Origin: Flavobacterium eburneipallidum
GTDB taxonomy: Bacteria > Bacteroidota > Bacteroidia > Flavobacteriales > Flavobacteriaceae
Direction of reading: 5' to 3'
Assembly: GCF_027111355.2 (NCBI RefSeq)
Contig: NZ_CP114291.2
Coordinates: 2,728,001 to 2,792,000, forward strand
DNA: 64,000 nucleotides
The position numbers and the translations under genes were made by a program. The notes under the pieces were generated by a model, which had not been told where the DNA came from, ran no database searches, and saw only the letters and a program-made list of their open reading frames with translations. Each line of letters opens with the position of its first letter. The first letter of the stretch is position 1. Below are positions 55,661 to 64,000 of the stretch, one piece after another.

Positions 55661-55756
55661 TTAGCCACAGATTACGCAGATTTCCACAGATTATTTTTTT
55701 AAAAAATTCTATCTAACTTTTTTAAATCTTTGAAAATGGGTGTAATCCGTGGCAAA
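55661..55756. repeat. Palindromic intergenic repeat, CACAGATT family, copy 3
   Basis: The left arm TTAGCCACAGATTACGCAGA and its extension pair with a right arm ending GTAATCCGTGGCAAA in an imperfect stem of about 30 bases. The CACAGATT core is shared with copies at 10143 and 27918. It lies between the MFS and DUF5107 genes. Confidence 0.65.
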
Positions 55757-55791
55757 AAAAATAAAAATACATAATTGTAAAAATTAAAAAG

Positions 55792-58700
55792 ATGAGTGTA
55801 AAAGCTTGGCAAGAGGAGGTAATTATCCCTACATACGAAATTGGGAAAGCCGAAAAAAACCCTATTTTTCTTGAAAAAAGAGTATATCAGGGAAGTAGCG
55901 GAGTAGTTTATCCGTATCCTGTGGTGGAGAAAATTGAAGATGAGAAAAAAGATAAAAGCTATCAAGCCGTTTATATAGAAAATGAATACATCAAGGTGAT
56001 GATTTTACCCGAGTTGGGTGGTCGTGTGCAAATGGCTTATGACAAAATCAAAAAACGTCATTTTATTTATTACAATCAGGTAATCAAGCCAGCACTGGTT
56101 GGATTGACTGGCCCATGGATTTCAGGCGGAATCGAATTCAACTGGCCACAACACCACCGTCCGAGTACTTTTTTACCTGTAGATCATACTATTGAAAACA
56201 ATGCCGATGGGAGTATTACCGTTTGGGTAAGCGAAAACGAAAAGATGTTTCACCAAAAAGGGATGGCGGGATTTACATTACATCCCGGGAAAGCTTATTT
56301 AGAGATTAAAGGAAAATTATACAATCCAACGCCTGTTCCACAAACATTTCTGTGGTGGGCGAATCCTGCCGTTGCGGTGAATGAACATTATCAATCGGTT
56401 TTTCCACCAGATGTACATGCAGTTTTTGACCACGGAAAACGCGATGTTTCCACATTTCCAATTGCTACGGGAACCTATTATAAAATAGATTATTCGGCTG
56501 GAGTTGATATTTCGAATTATAAAAACATTCCGGTTCCGACTTCTTATATGGCTATCAACTCTGATTTTAACTTTGTAGGAGGTTATGAGAATGATACCCA
56601 GGCAGGTGTACTTCATGTGGCCAATCATCATATTTCGCCAGGGAAAAAACAATGGACTTGGGGTAATGGAGATTTTGGAAAAGCATGGGATAGAAATCTT
56701 ACCGATGAAGACGGACCTTATATCGAATTGATGGCAGGGGTTTATACTGATAATCAGCCAGATTTTACTTGGATGCAACCTTATGAAGAAAAAACTTTTA
56801 CTCAATATTTCCTGCCTTATCGCGAACTGGGTGTAGTGAAAAATGCCTCTCAGGATTTGCTTTTAAATATTGATAAAGCAGGAGACAAAGCCATTGTAAA
56901 GATTTTTGCTACTTCATTACAGAAAAATGCAAGAGTAGTACTTGAAGGTTTTTTCGAAGAAATATTGGATTTAAGTCCGGAGCAGGTTTTCGAACGCGAA
57001 ATTTCTGTTGGTGACATTGCTCTTATCGATTTAAAGTTAGTCGTTTATTCTGAAAAAGGCAGAGAATTGTTAAGCATCAAAGCAGAAGAACAAGAAGCAA
57101 AGGAAACTCCTGAAGCGGCAAAACCGGCTTTTTCTCCTGAAGAAACGCCTACTTGTGAGCAATTGTATCTTACGGGATTGCATTTAGAACAATACCGTCA
57201 TGCAACTTATCTGGCTACCGATTATTATCAGGAAGCCCTGAAACGAGATCCTTCAGACGTTAGAAATAATAATGCAATGGGACTTTGGTTGCTACGCCGT
57301 GGGAAATTTGCCGAATCGGAAAAGTATTTCCAAGCTGCGATTGATACCCAATTGCAACGCAATCCGAATCCGTATGATGGAGAACCACGTTATAACCTGG
57401 GACTTGCTTTACAGTATCAAGGAAAAAACAAGGAAGCCTACGCTGCATTTTATAAATCATGTTGGAATGCTGCCATGCAGGATGCAGGATATTTTGGTTG
57501 TGCACAAATTTCTTGTGTTCAAGATAATCTGACTGATGCATTATATGAAATTGATAAATCTTTAACTCGTAACTGGCATAATCACAAAGTACGTACCTTA
57601 AAAACGGCGATTTTACGAAAGTTAGGAAACGAAAAAGAAGCCTTGTCACTGATTGAAGATTCGTTGAAAATTGACTTATTCAATTTTGGTTGTCGTTTTG
57701 AAGAATATCTTATTTCAAATTCGGCTACTGCTTTGGAAGAAATGAATAAGTTAATGCGTGGCGAAATTCATAATTATGAAGTGGTGGCATTGGATTATAT
57801 TACTGCAGGAATGTATGATGAAGCTGTTCAATTATTGGAAGAAGGAATAAAAGTTTGTCCAACAACCCCAATGACCTATTACTATATGGGGTGGGCGTTG
57901 CATTTAGCCAACAAGGATGCTAAAGCAGCATTTGAAACAGCAGCAAATCATGCACCGGAATATTGTTTCCCTAATCGTTTGGAAGCAATTTCGGCATTGG
58001 AAACAGCACAAAAAGTAAATCCAACGGATTCAAAAGCACCTTATTATTTAGGGAATTTATGGTATGACAAACGCCAATACCCAGAAGCGATTGCAAGTTG
58101 GGAAAAATCGGTTGAAATTGACGGTACATTCCCTACGGTGGTGAGAAATTTATCTTTGGCTTATTTTAATAAATTGCAACAGGAAGAAAAAGCGCTTCAA
58201 TATCTGGAAAAAGCTTTTTCATTAGATACAAGTGATTCCCGTATTCTGATGGAGTTGGATCAATTGTACAAGCGTCTTTGCAAACCACACGGAGAGAGAT
58301 TGGCCTTTTTGGAAAAATATTTCAGTCTGGTAGAACAACGTGATGATGTTTATTTGGAATACGTTACTTTGTGTAACCAATTAGGGGATTATGCTAAAGC
58401 GATTGAATTAATCGATAATCGTATTTTCCATCCTTGGGAAGGTGGCGAAGGAAAAGTTCCAGCCCAATACCAATTGGCAAGAGTAGAATTAGCCAAACAA
58501 TTGTTGGCCAAAAAAGAATTTGATAATGCCATAAAATTATTGAACGAATGCTTGGAGTATCCTCATAATCTGGGTGAAGGAAAATTACATGGTGCACAGG
58601 AAAATGATTTTCATTATTGGTTGGGCTGTGCGTACGAAGGTTTGAATCAAATAGAAGAAGCTCAAAAATATTGGAAACTCGCCAAAGACGGAAATACAGA

Positions 58701-59091
58701 ACCAGCCGCAGCCATTTTCTATAACGATCAAAAACCGGATAAAATATTTTATCAAGGATTGGCATTGTTAAAATTAGGATTAGTTGAAGAAGCGAATACC
58801 AGATTTAACAAATTGATTGCCTTTGGAACAAAACATTTGAACGAAATCATAAAATTGGATTATTTTGCTGTTTCATTACCTGATTTATTGATTTGGGAGG
58901 ATGATCTAACTTTCCGCAATAAAATCCATTGTCATTACATGCTTGGACTGGGGAATTACGGATTAGGTGAAATAGCTAAAACAAAAATACATCTGAACGA
59001 AGCAGCGAAAATGGATGTAAACCATCAGGGAGTTCAACAGCATTTGTCAATAGTTAATGAATGTACAGTAATTAATTCAGAAATTGCATAA
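55792..59091 (+). CDS. DUF5107 plus TPR-repeat protein, 1099 residues
   Basis: The protein has two parts. Residues about 40-350 form a DUF5107-like beta-sandwich (LPELGGRVQMAYDKIKKRHFIYYN, GPWISGGIEFNWPQHHRPSTF, WGNGDFGKAWDRNL). It looks like an aldose-epimerase-type fold and could bind or act on sugars. Residues from about 450 to the end are many TPR units (YFQAAIDTQLQRNPNPYDGEPRYNLGLALQYQGKNKEAYAAFYK region and later ones). It has no signal peptide, so it should be cytosolic. It sits in a plus-strand run with GH35 and GH78. Function is not known. Gene prediction is sure, role uncertain. Confidence 0.85.
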   Translation: MSVKAWQEEVIIPTYEIGKAEKNPIFLEKRVYQGSSGVVYPYPVVEKIEDEKKDKSYQAVYIENEYIKVMILPELGGRVQMAYDKIKKRHFIYYNQVIKPALVGLTGPWISGGIEFNWPQHHRPSTFLPVDHTIENNADGSITVWVSENEKMFHQKGMAGFTLHPGKAYLEIKGKLYNPTPVPQTFLWWANPAVAVNEHYQSVFPPDVHAVFDHGKRDVSTFPIATGTYYKIDYSAGVDISNYKNIPVPTSYMAINSDFNFVGGYENDTQAGVLHVANHHISPGKKQWTWGNGDFGKAWDRNLTDEDGPYIELMAGVYTDNQPDFTWMQPYEEKTFTQYFLPYRELGVVKNASQDLLLNIDKAGDKAIVKIFATSLQKNARVVLEGFFEEILDLSPEQVFEREISVGDIALIDLKLVVYSEKGRELLSIKAEEQEAKETPEAAKPAFSPEETPTCEQLYLTGLHLEQYRHATYLATDYYQEALKRDPSDVRNNNAMGLWLLRRGKFAESEKYFQAAIDTQLQRNPNPYDGEPRYNLGLALQYQGKNKEAYAAFYKSCWNAAMQDAGYFGCAQISCVQDNLTDALYEIDKSLTRNWHNHKVRTLKTAILRKLGNEKEALSLIEDSLKIDLFNFGCRFEEYLISNSATALEEMNKLMRGEIHNYEVVALDYITAGMYDEAVQLLEEGIKVCPTTPMTYYYMGWALHLANKDAKAAFETAANHAPEYCFPNRLEAISALETAQKVNPTDSKAPYYLGNLWYDKRQYPEAIASWEKSVEIDGTFPTVVRNLSLAYFNKLQQEEKALQYLEKAFSLDTSDSRILMELDQLYKRLCKPHGERLAFLEKYFSLVEQRDDVYLEYVTLCNQLGDYAKAIELIDNRIFHPWEGGEGKVPAQYQLARVELAKQLLAKKEFDNAIKLLNECLEYPHNLGEGKLHGAQENDFHYWLGCAYEGLNQIEEAQKYWKLAKDGNTEPAAAIFYNDQKPDKIFYQGLALLKLGLVEEANTRFNKLIAFGTKHLNEIIKLDYFAVSLPDLLIWEDDLTFRNKIHCHYMLGLGNYGLGEIAKTKIHLNEAAKMDVNHQGVQQHLSIVNECTVINSEIA

Positions 59092-59122
59092 GAATTTGGC
59101 AAATACATTTAATTTCCTATTT

Positions 59123-61558
59123 ATGAAAAAAAATAAAATTTCGAAATCACTATTGAGTATTGCTTATGTTGTTTTAGGTACTTTTTCGATATCGGCACAA
59201 ACGAATTATTCGATTGATATTACTAAAGTGAATACCGAAGTAAAGCGCGGTCATCTTGATTTAGGTGGGACTAATGCTAAAGGTGATAAAATCGACGTAA
59301 ACAGTTTTTATCTGGAACGAAACGGAACACCTTTTATTCCGGTTATCGGGGAGTTTCATTTTAGTCGTTATCCGCATCAATATTGGGATGAGCAGCTAAA
59401 AAAAATGAAAGCAGGGGGGATTACGGTAGTGGCAACTTATGTGTTTTGGAATATGCACGAATTCAAGGAAGGGACTTTCAACTGGAGTGGAGATCTCGAT
59501 GTTCGTCGTTTTACGGAATTGTGTGCCAAAAATGGTTTGGAAGTGCTCATGCGTGTTGGTCCTTTCGCTCATGGCGAAATTCGTAATGGCGGTTTACCGG
59601 ATTGGTTGTACGGTCGTCCTATTGATGTAAGAAGCAATGATCAGGTCTATTTGTTTTATACCAACCGCTTGTATCAGGAAATAGGCAAACAGTTAAAAGG
59701 ACTTATGTTTAAAGACGGAGGTCCTATTATTGGTGTGCAATTAGAAAATGAATACCAGCATTCTACAGCTCCTTGGGGATTTACTTATCAGGATGCTCCT
59801 AAAGAGCGCACTGTTGCAGGACGTGATAAAAAGATTATTCAGGATGGAGTAGGTATCAATACCATGGGGAATGAATTTGCCGATGTAGGGCGTGACCACA
59901 TGAAAACATTAAAAAAACTCGCCATTGATGCGGGTTTGATAGCACCTATTTATACGGCTACCGGTTGGGGATATGCTACTATTGTCGAAAAAGGGTCTAT
60001 TCCGGTTATGGCGGGTTATGCTTATCCGTTTTGGACAGCTGGAAATAGTCCGTCGCCATTTTATTTGTTTAAAAACATACATCAAAAACCGGATTATTCT
60101 CCGGTAAGTTATGATGTCAATTTATATCCGTCTTTAGCAGCCGAATTAGGTACCGGAATGGCGGTTACTTATTCACGACGTCCACATGTGCTTGGCGAAA
60201 GTTTTTTACCTATGATGGTTCGCACGGTCGGAAGTGGAACTAACGGACTTGGATTTTATATGTATCATGGTGGAACGACACCTTCCATTGGGAATTATTT
60301 TTTAACCGAAGGTGCGGGACTTCACAATAAATCCTACGATTATCAGGCTCCCATTGGCGAGTTTGGAAATGTAAGCAGTGGGTACTATCCGTTAAAGTTG
60401 ATGAATTACTTTTTAAAAGGCTATGGCAACGATTTAGCACCTTTATACCCAATATTGCCTTCGACTAATGACAGTATCAAAGCTACTGATACTAGTACTT
60501 TGCGTTATGCTGTAAGAGGAGATGGAGATAAAGGCTATTTGTTCATGCATAATTTCCAGGATCATTTAGAAACTAAAGATTTATCAAATTTAAAAATTGA
60601 TATTGCTACTAAAACCGGGGAAATCCAATTTCCACAAACAGGAACTTTTACGCTTAAAGCAGGCAGTTCTGCTATTTTTCCGTTTAATGTCAATTATGAT
60701 GGTGTAGCCATTCGTATGGCAACGGTACAGCCTTTTTGCAAGTTTACCAATAAGAATAAAAAGTATAATGTGATGGTTGCTATAGATGGTATTGCTCCTG
60801 AAATTGTACTTCAAGGTAAGGTGAAAGTTAGTGGTACAGGAATAAAAACTATAATTAGAGATGGTAATACTGTTGTAGTTTGTACTGCCAGAAAAATTAA
60901 TGATTTCGAGATAAACGGTGTTTCATTTTTAGTTTTACCAAGTAGTGAAGCAGAAAAAGCCTATCTAATTGGTCAAACCGACAATCAAAAGTTGGTATTG
61001 AGTAATGCATTGGTATTGGATAATGAAGGAAAAATTTCGTTGGTTAGTAATAATCAGGAAAATATTGATTTCTCTGTATATCCTGCTGCAGGCAATGTAA
61101 ATTCAATTGATGGAAAAGTAACAAAAGGAAAATCAACAATAAAAAGCATAAGTACTTGGCAAGTAAGCGTACCCAAAGCGGATACAGCTATTAAATTAGT
61201 ACAAGCTGATAATAGTCACTATGTACTTAAAGCAGGCAGTCTTAATTTATCTAAAGTAAATGATGTTTTTATCACCTTTGATTATCGTGGCGATCGCGGA
61301 ATTTGTATGATGAATGGCGAGTTGCAAACAGACGACCTTTATACGAGTAAACCATGGACAATTGGATTAAAACGCTATCAGGAAGCTTTAAAAACGTCTG
61401 ATATGTATTTCCATTTTTTACCAATGGCTAAAGACGCTCCTTATTTGAGTTATCTTGATAAGGAAGTACTACCTGATTTTGGCAACCAAAAAAGCTTTTT
61501 GGAAATAAAACAGCCACAGATTTCGGTGGAATACAAAGCCGATGTTGAGATTAAATAG
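59123..61558 (+). CDS. GH35 beta-galactosidase-like enzyme
   Basis: The 811-residue secreted protein (signal ends near SISAQ) has the GH35 TIM barrel: FSRYPHQYWDEQLKKMKAGG, TYVFWNMHEFKEGTFNW, RVGPFAHGEIRNGGLPDW, and acid/base Glu in GVQLENEY near residue 208. FYMYHGGTTPS near 378 is also conserved. The usual nucleophile motif TEFW is not evident and is perhaps replaced by LGESFLPM or AELGTG. It would remove terminal beta-galactose. The frame opens at 59084, but ATG 59123 begins the signal peptide. It lies 31 bases after the DUF5107 gene. Confidence 0.88.
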   Translation: MKKNKISKSLLSIAYVVLGTFSISAQTNYSIDITKVNTEVKRGHLDLGGTNAKGDKIDVNSFYLERNGTPFIPVIGEFHFSRYPHQYWDEQLKKMKAGGITVVATYVFWNMHEFKEGTFNWSGDLDVRRFTELCAKNGLEVLMRVGPFAHGEIRNGGLPDWLYGRPIDVRSNDQVYLFYTNRLYQEIGKQLKGLMFKDGGPIIGVQLENEYQHSTAPWGFTYQDAPKERTVAGRDKKIIQDGVGINTMGNEFADVGRDHMKTLKKLAIDAGLIAPIYTATGWGYATIVEKGSIPVMAGYAYPFWTAGNSPSPFYLFKNIHQKPDYSPVSYDVNLYPSLAAELGTGMAVTYSRRPHVLGESFLPMMVRTVGSGTNGLGFYMYHGGTTPSIGNYFLTEGAGLHNKSYDYQAPIGEFGNVSSGYYPLKLMNYFLKGYGNDLAPLYPILPSTNDSIKATDTSTLRYAVRGDGDKGYLFMHNFQDHLETKDLSNLKIDIATKTGEIQFPQTGTFTLKAGSSAIFPFNVNYDGVAIRMATVQPFCKFTNKNKKYNVMVAIDGIAPEIVLQGKVKVSGTGIKTIIRDGNTVVVCTARKINDFEINGVSFLVLPSSEAEKAYLIGQTDNQKLVLSNALVLDNEGKISLVSNNQENIDFSVYPAAGNVNSIDGKVTKGKSTIKSISTWQVSVPKADTAIKLVQADNSHYVLKAGSLNLSKVNDVFITFDYRGDRGICMMNGELQTDDLYTSKPWTIGLKRYQEALKTSDMYFHFLPMAKDAPYLSYLDKEVLPDFGNQKSFLEIKQPQISVEYKADVEIK

Positions 61559-61713
61559 CATGAATACTTTTTGTTAAACAGGAAGTGGAATACAATCTAA
61601 ATCATAAAAAACAAACAGAAGCAGAACAGTACAGGACGGTAGGTTGAATTAAATCAAATAATTTAGCCCAAATGATATTTTGAATTTAAGAATAAGAAAA
61701 AACGTTTGGAAAA

Positions 61714-64000
61714 ATGAATATTGTAAAAACCTTAAAATTTGTAGCAATTCTAAATATAGGTTTAATTTTTTCATTAAGTGCACAAGTAAATAATTGGCAA
61801 GCAAAATGGATAACTGATCCTAACACACAAAATGCTTCTAATACTTGGTATAATTTTAGAAAAGATTTCACTTTAGAAAAAGTACCCACTAATGTGATAG
61901 CTAAAATTGCGGTAGATAGCAAATATTGGTTATGGATTAATGGTGAAATGGTTGTATTTGAGGGAGGTCTTAAACGTGGACCAAATCCAAAAGATACCTA
62001 TTATGATGAGGTAAATATTTCATCTTATTTAAAAGAAGGTAAAAACTCTATTTCAGTTTTGGCTTGGTATTTTGGAAAAGATGGTTTTTCACATATTAGT
62101 AGTGGAAAGTTTGGCTTTATTTTCGAATGTATTGCTCCTCAAATAAAAATACTTAGTGATGATAGCTGGCGTGTAATTGAAAACACCGCTTATGGAAGCT
62201 GTCCGGAGCCATTTCCTAATTTTCGTCTCTCAGAATCAAGCATTCGTTTTGATGCAAGGCAAGATGTAGGACTGTGGTACAAACCGGAATTTAATGTTGC
62301 TAAATGGCGTACTGCTAAAGTACTAGGGACAGTTCCAATGGCTCCATGGAATAATCTGGTATTGCGTCCTATTCCATTATTTAAGGATTTTGGCTTAAAA
62401 GCATTTACTAATAATTTAAAATTCCCAATCGAATGTAAAACGGATACTATTATTACATGTCAGTTGCCTGCAAATTTGCAAATTACTCCCTATTTAAAAG
62501 TAGAAGCAGCTGATGGGCAAATTATTGAAATAAAAACAGATAATTTAAGAGGCGGCAGTCAAGTAAATATGTATGCGCAGTATGTAAGCCGCAAGGGACA
62601 ACAAGAATATGAAAGTTATGGATGGATTAATGGACATAAAGTTATTTATACCATTCCAAAAGGAGTTAAAGTGCTCGATTTAAAATATAGAGAAACAGGA
62701 TACAATACGGAGTTTTCAGGAAGTTTTTCAAGCTCAGATGTTTTTTTGAACAATATTTGGCAGAAATCGTTGCGTACACTATATGTTACTATGCGTGATA
62801 ATTATATGGATTGTCCTGATAGAGAACGTGCCCAATGGTGGGGGGATGAAGTAAACGAGGGAGGCGAAGCCTTTTACGCATTAGATACAAAAAGTAGCCT
62901 TCTGTTTAAAAAGGGAATGTATGAATTAATAGGATGGCAAAAAAAAGATAACACCCTGTTTTCTCCCGTACCAGCAGGTAATTGGGATTTAGAATTACCA
63001 TGTCAAATGCTTACCAGTATTGGTTATTATGGTTTTTGGAATTATTATCAATATACTGGTGACAAACAAACTATTGCGGATCTTTATGATGGTGTTCGAA
63101 AATATTTAAAAATATGGAAAATCAATGAAAAAGGCACTTTGGTTTTTCGAAATGGTGGTTGGATTTGGGGTGACTGGGGTAAAAACAAAGACATGGAACT
63201 TATCTTTAATTCCTTATACTATATGGCTTTAAAAGGTTCTTACAATATGGCTGTATTACTTGAAAAACAGGATGATATTAAAGAGTATTCGCAAGCAATG
63301 ATCAATTTGAAACTGTCTTTCAATAAAAATTTCTGGACAGGAATTGCCTATCGCGATCCAAATTATTCAGGTTTGACTGATGATAGAGTCCAAGCTTTAG
63401 CGGTAGTGTCAGGATTAGCAGATACTGAAAAGTATCCAGCAATTTTTGAAGTTTTAAAAACTCAAGAGAATGCTAGTCCTTACATGGAAAAATATGTACT
63501 CGAAGCCCTTTTTCAAATGGGATATGGAGAATATGCTATAGAACGTATGAAAAAACGTTTCGGAGAAATGGTTAACAATCCAAATTATACAACACTTTTT
63601 GAAGGTTGGGGAATAGGTAACAAAGGCTATGGTGGAGGAACTACCAACCACGCTTGGAGCGGAGGTGCTTTAACCATTTTATCTCAATATTTGTGCGGTA
63701 TTGCCCCTCTTGAGCCAGGATATTCCGTTTTTCAAATAGCTCCTCAACCATCGGGTATCGAAAAAGCCTCTGCGACGGTACAATCGGTTAAAGGCGAAAT
63801 TAAAAGTTCTTTTGTTAATAAAACAAACAAATTTGAATTGAATGTTGAGGTTCCAGCCGGAACGGAGGCTGTAATTGCTATTCCGGACAATGGATATAAT
63901 TCTATTGAAGTCAATGGAAAAAAAGTATGGATAAAGGGGCAGTTTTTAGACAAAAAAATAGTTTCGAAATACAACAGTCAATCAGAAAACAATATAAAAT
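61714..64000 (+). CDS. GH78-like alpha-L-rhamnosidase, 3' end beyond the window
   Basis: The frame from ATG 61714 stays open to the right edge (about 762 residues). A signal peptide (hydrophobic residues 8-23, LSAQV) is followed by an N-terminal beta-sandwich (LWINGEMVVFEGG). An (alpha/alpha)6 six-hairpin domain has the acidic motif CPDRERAQWWGDE near 365, GGWIWGDWG near 480 and TTNHAWSGGA near 640. These resemble the acid and base regions of GH78 rhamnosidases. It would release L-rhamnose in the periplasm, feeding RhaT. The frame reaches the C-terminal sandwich, so little is missing. Confidence 0.85.
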   Translation, partial: MNIVKTLKFVAILNIGLIFSLSAQVNNWQAKWITDPNTQNASNTWYNFRKDFTLEKVPTNVIAKIAVDSKYWLWINGEMVVFEGGLKRGPNPKDTYYDEVNISSYLKEGKNSISVLAWYFGKDGFSHISSGKFGFIFECIAPQIKILSDDSWRVIENTAYGSCPEPFPNFRLSESSIRFDARQDVGLWYKPEFNVAKWRTAKVLGTVPMAPWNNLVLRPIPLFKDFGLKAFTNNLKFPIECKTDTIITCQLPANLQITPYLKVEAADGQIIEIKTDNLRGGSQVNMYAQYVSRKGQQEYESYGWINGHKVIYTIPKGVKVLDLKYRETGYNTEFSGSFSSSDVFLNNIWQKSLRTLYVTMRDNYMDCPDRERAQWWGDEVNEGGEAFYALDTKSSLLFKKGMYELIGWQKKDNTLFSPVPAGNWDLELPCQMLTSIGYYGFWNYYQYTGDKQTIADLYDGVRKYLKIWKINEKGTLVFRNGGWIWGDWGKNKDMELIFNSLYYMALKGSYNMAVLLEKQDDIKEYSQAMINLKLSFNKNFWTGIAYRDPNYSGLTDDRVQALAVVSGLADTEKYPAIFEVLKTQENASPYMEKYVLEALFQMGYGEYAIERMKKRFGEMVNNPNYTTLFEGWGIGNKGYGGGTTNHAWSGGALTILSQYLCGIAPLEPGYSVFQIAPQPSGIEKASATVQSVKGEIKSSFVNKTNKFELNVEVPAGTEAVIAIPDNGYNSIEVNGKKVWIKGQFLDKKIVSKYNSQSENNIK

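Noticed and set aside
59084..59122. Upstream start for GH35 overlapping the DUF5107 gene
   Set aside because: The signal peptide begins at ATG 59123; the extension is not signal-like.

Overview
The window reads as a chromosome segment of a low-GC Bacteroidota, most likely a Flavobacterium or close relative. The evidence is the AT-rich intergenic DNA, the Bacteroidota -7 promoter element TAnnTTTG, a SusC/SusD pair, an OstA-like protein, and the order rsfS-ftsH-LUD-cdsA-psd-ACBP. No rRNA, tRNA or CRISPR array was seen.

Positions 1-18400 are mostly housekeeping. They carry the end of rsfS, ftsH, a phospholipid block (cdsA, psd, acyl-CoA-binding protein), a lipid-anchored superoxide dismutase, an OstA-like LPS-transport protein, a class III aminotransferase, a TPR protein, aroE, a YkuD_2-type murein protein, comM, an oxidoreductase, a dipeptide epimerase and an ammonium transporter. 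Inside this block (11647-12929) lies a REP-associated tyrosine transposase (RAYT) with four REP-like palindromes around it. Two of them form an inverted BIME-like pair.

Positions 18449-22137 hold a large secreted MG2-like protein. Next to it, a small membrane-protein gene (21008-21700) is tightly bracketed by inverted repeats and larger hairpins, and looks like a mobile cassette.

Positions 22138-34477 form an L-rhamnose catabolic unit on the minus strand: transporter rhaT, a fused aldolase/dehydrogenase, rhamnose isomerase, rhamnulokinase, lutA, a GH28 pectinase, lutB and lutC. The encoded route is rhamnose to rhamnulose-1-phosphate to DHAP plus L-lactaldehyde to L-lactate to pyruvate. A GntR-type regulator with a sugar-binding domain is transcribed divergently.

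Positions 34630-45851 hold a pectin polysaccharide-utilization locus on the minus strand: susC, susD, a surface lipoprotein, PL1 pectate lyase, CE8 pectinesterase, then a separately expressed SDR/FAH-hydrolase pair. The susC promoter and the GntR-gene promoter share the same layout, TAnnTTTG followed after 4 nt by ATCGAT. This suggests that one regulator links rhamnose sensing to pectin uptake.

Positions 46414-64000 hold a second carbohydrate block around an AraC regulator. On the minus strand are a GH43_24-like exo-galactanase, GH28, GH115 and a sulfatase. On the plus strand are an MFS sugar porter, a DUF5107-TPR protein, GH35 and a GH78-like rhamnosidase cut by the window end. The enzyme set fits rhamnogalacturonan I carrying type II arabinogalactan side chains (Rha-GlcA-Gal termini), possibly sulfated. 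Several families of intergenic palindromic repeats are scattered through the window.
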